In this document: piece by piece, positions 60,765 to 64,000 of the stretch
Position numbering within the stretch: position 1 is the stretch's first letter
How the letters are laid out: every line of letters begins with the position of its first letter
Source of the DNA: Sporomusa sp. KB1
GTDB taxonomy: Bacteria > Bacillota > Negativicutes > Sporomusales > Sporomusaceae
Assembly (NCBI RefSeq): GCF_007830295.1
Contig: NZ_VLKC01000002.1
Span: forward strand, 2,265,776-2,329,775
Reading direction: 5' to 3'
DNA: 64,000 nt
Notes under the pieces: generated by a model
What the model saw: the letters and a program-made list of their open reading frames with translations, nothing else
Databases searched by the model: none
Told to the model about the DNA's origin: nothing
Position numbers and translations under genes: made by a program

Positions 60765-61859
60765 TTGCAAAAGTTTGCTTTTGTAGTTCATCCTTTGGAA
60801 GCTAGCGATTTTAGCCGGAAGTTTTCTTTTACCCGTAACTGGCCTGATAGGTTAGTAGAAGGTATTATCAAATACATACCGCCGTTCAAAGTCTCTCACA
60901 TTAGTGGTATTGATTCCGGACATAATAAGGCAGAAGGCTGGTTTGTCGGGTGTCCTCTGACGTCACGGCAAATGGTTGCCATGCCTGAACCGTATGTAAT
61001 TAATAAAATCATAAAGACCGGTAAGGTAGCTGAAAAACTCGGAGCTAAAATTATGGGTCTTGGTGCTTTTACATCTGTTGTTGGTGACGCAGGCATAACA
61101 GTAGCTAAAAACTTAAAAATTGCCGTAACAACAGGCAACAGTTACACCGTAGCTACCGCGCTAGAAGGTACACGCCAAGCTGCCAAAGCAATGGGGATTG
61201 ACTTATCGCGGACTAATGTGCTTATCTTAGGAGCTACTGGGTCTATTGGCGCGGCTTGCGCTCAGATTTTAGCCCGGGAAGTGCGCTACTTGACACTGGC
61301 GGCCCGGGATGAGGTCAAACTAGAAAAACTTTCCAAACAGATTTTGAAAACTACAGGATTAGCTGTTCGGGTAACGGCAAATACTAAACAGGCCATTAGA
61401 AATGCCGACATTGTGGTAGCTGTAACCAGCGCTATTGATAGCATAATTGAGCCTGAGGACCTAAAGCCGGGAGCTATTGTCTGTGATGTGGCCAGACCAC
61501 GTAATGTTTCACGCCGCGTAGCGGAAATACGCAATGATGTACTTGTGCTTGAGGGCGGGGTTGTGGAGGTTCCGGGGGATGTACAATTTGGACTGAATTT
61601 TGGGTTTCCGCCGCAAACAGCTTATGCGTGTATGGCTGAAACCATGATATTAGCGTTAGAGGGGCGCTATGAGAACTTTACGCTAGGGCGGGACTTAACG
61701 GTTAAGCAAGTGGAAATCATTGATAGACTAGCGGCTAAGCATGGCTTCAAATTGGCAGGGTTTCGCAGCTTTGAACGAGCTGTTACTTCACAGGAACTTG
61801 CGTCTATTAAAGCCAATGCACTTGCAAAAACTTTGCAGATTTCGAAAGGAGTGCTTTAG
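60765..61859 (+). CDS. COG5322-type dehydrogenase resembling acyl-ACP reductase
   Basis: A 364-residue NAD(P)-dependent protein. The Rossmann motif is GATGSIG (156-162). Several blocks follow the order of cyanobacterial acyl-ACP reductase (AAR): GLGAFTSVVG, TTGNSYTVA, the Rossmann motif, VARPRNVS, VLEGGVVEVPGD, and YACMAETMILALEGRYENFT, with Cys289 in the position of the catalytic cysteine of AAR. AAR makes fatty aldehydes for alkane synthesis; whether this protein does so is unknown. TTG 60765 has GGAGG nine bases upstream; TTG 60759 is possible. It ends the HTH-led operon. Confidence 0.78.
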   Translation: MQKFAFVVHPLEASDFSRKFSFTRNWPDRLVEGIIKYIPPFKVSHISGIDSGHNKAEGWFVGCPLTSRQMVAMPEPYVINKIIKTGKVAEKLGAKIMGLGAFTSVVGDAGITVAKNLKIAVTTGNSYTVATALEGTRQAAKAMGIDLSRTNVLILGATGSIGAACAQILAREVRYLTLAARDEVKLEKLSKQILKTTGLAVRVTANTKQAIRNADIVVAVTSAIDSIIEPEDLKPGAIVCDVARPRNVSRRVAEIRNDVLVLEGGVVEVPGDVQFGLNFGFPPQTAYACMAETMILALEGRYENFTLGRDLTVKQVEIIDRLAAKHGFKLAGFRSFERAVTSQELASIKANALAKTLQISKGVL

Positions 61860-61865
61860 AAAATA

Positions 61866-61894
61866 TTGACAAAGGACCTATTTATGCCTATAAT
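61866..61894 (+). promoter_or_regulatory. perfect-consensus sigma-A promoter of greA
   Basis: TTGACA at 61866-61871, exactly 17 bases, TATAAT at 61889-61894. Predicted start near 61901, giving greA a leader of about 215 bases. Confidence 0.85.
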
Positions 61895-61948
61895 AATGAA
61901 AAATAGAGGATGCTGCACACAATGTTCAGATATCTCTTACCATAAAAC

Positions 61949-61980
61949 AGTGTCAAGTTCTACTTGGCACTATTTATATT
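61949..61980 (+). terminator. hairpin in the greA leader, possible attenuator
   Basis: Ten-base stem with one G-U (61949-61958 with 61962-61971), three-base loop, followed by ATTTATATT. The T-rich tail is modest. Confidence 0.45.
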
Positions 61981-62116
61981 GTCTAATTCCTAGATATGAA
62001 GATTTTTTCATCAGAAGGGCAATTTTAAGAGCAAACTGAATACACTATTTACAAAGAAAAATTTATAATATTTGCAAAATATTTTTGGCAAATAGCTAAT
62101 AAGAGGAGAATGAACC

Positions 62117-62596
62117 ATGGAAAAAGATGTTATGCTTACCATTGACGGACTGAAGAAGTTAGAGCAGAAGCTTGACCATCTAAAGTCAGTTCGCCGCCGG
62201 GAGGTAGCTGAACGTATTAAGCAAGCAATTGAATTTGGCGACATCAGTGAAAACTCGGAGTACGAAGATGCCAAGAATGAACAAGCCTTTATCGAAGGCG
62301 ACATTCTTACTTTGGAAAAAATGTTGCGTAATGCCAAGGTGATTGATGAAGGGGAAGTGGGCACAGATATTGTTGCTTTGGGCTCAACTGTTAAACTTAA
62401 GGATTTGGAGTTTGACGATGAACTCGAATATACTATTGTTGGTTCAGCTGAGGCTGACCCGACCGAACTTAAAATTTCCAACGAATCGCCGGTTGGGCAG
62501 GCTATAATTGGCCAAAGGGTCGGCAGCGTTGTAGAAGTTAATGTACCAGCAGGTATGCTTAAATATGAAATTATGGAGATTAGACGTCACCATTAA
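62117..62596 (+). CDS. greA: transcription elongation factor GreA
   Basis: A 159-residue factor that rescues backtracked RNA polymerase by stimulating transcript cleavage. The N-terminal coiled coil ends in the acidic tip motif [13 protein letters not shown], and the C-terminal FKBP-like domain has GSAEADP and [16 protein letters not shown] 62117 follows AAGAGGAG. It lies 33 bases before lysS; greA-lysS is a frequent pair. Confidence 0.96.
   Translation: MEKDVMLTIDGLKKLEQKLDHLKSVRRREVAERIKQAIEFGDISENSEYEDAKNEQAFIEGDILTLEKMLRNAKVIDEGEVGTDIVALGSTVKLKDLEFDDELEYTIVGSAEADPTELKISNESPVGQAIIGQRVGSVVEVNVPAGMLKYEIMEIRRHH

Positions 62597-64000
<1,404 letters not shown>

Noticed and set aside
61896-62035. 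Short open frame of about 46 codons with a CCTQC motif before greA
   Set aside because: It begins before the predicted transcription start and has no ribosome site.

Overview
The window reads as chromosomal core DNA of an anaerobic, endospore-forming Firmicute. Gene order follows two blocks known from Bacillus subtilis: ywiB-argS / rpoE-pyrG-spo0F-fsa-glpX, and fin-mfd-spoVT-spoVB-mazG / yabP-yabQ-divIC-yabR-spoIIE-tilS-hpt-ftsH / coaX-dusB-lysS. Protein sequence style, frequent TTG/GTG starts and the mix of accessory genes make a Negativicute (Sporomusaceae-like) my best guess. That is inference; no rRNA or other phylogenetic marker is present. No tRNA, rRNA, CRISPR array, prophage or intact transposase was seen.

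Layout. 1-12.5 kb: end of a VanW protein, a SpoIID-like protein, YwiB/ArgRS, RNA polymerase delta, CTP synthase, signal peptide peptidase, a Yip1 protein, a large membrane protein on the minus strand, Spo0F behind a sigma-H-type promoter, a zinc-ribbon protein, fructose-6-P aldolase-like protein and GlpX. 12.5-23.4 kb: LysM/M23 endopeptidase, a minus-strand nucleotidase-like protein that has lost its metal ligands, a PrsW-like protease coupled to Fin behind a sigma-F-type promoter, Mfd, SpoVT, SpoVB-like flippase, MazG and HU. 23.5-40 kb: a block inserted between hup and yabP compared with related genomes. It holds a split phosphate regulon (phoP, pstB-phoU, phoR, pstSCA, three Pho boxes), a GEMM riboswitch with a chemoreceptor, two half-size TauE/SafE permeases, a CoA-transferase, a CYTH-CHAD protein, a glycolipid glycosyltransferase and a second SpoIID-like lipoprotein. 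40-53 kb: YabP, a lytic transglycosylase, YabQ, DivIC, S1 protein, SpoIIE, a MITE-like element, an exported unknown, two acyl-CoA-dehydratase-activase-related proteins, TilS, Hpt and FtsH. 53-64 kb: YibE/F, a MetE-like protein, BirA, CoaX, DusB, an uncharacterised four-gene locus, GreA and the start of LysS.

The most unusual locus is 58.1-61.9 kb: an unknown protein with an HxxEH motif, an HTH regulator with a dyad at its own promoter, an uncharacterised 300-residue protein, and a protein resembling cyanobacterial acyl-ACP reductase with the equivalent cysteine kept. Second is the GEMM riboswitch at 26.3 kb, whose specificity base appears to be A, as in cyclic AMP-GMP sensors.

Sporulation genes carry candidate compartment-specific promoters that fit their known timing (sigma-H for spo0F, sigma-F for prsW-fin, sigma-G for spoVT, sigma-E for yabP). 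Several small repeat families lie between genes: a ~100-bp multi-hairpin repeat (two copies and a fragment), GCAATGAC/GTCATTGC palindromes serving as terminators, a ~126-bp GC-rich hairpin before the unknown gene at 58.2 kb, and a MITE-like element after spoIIE. All functional calls are by eye from motifs and gene order; no database search was possible.
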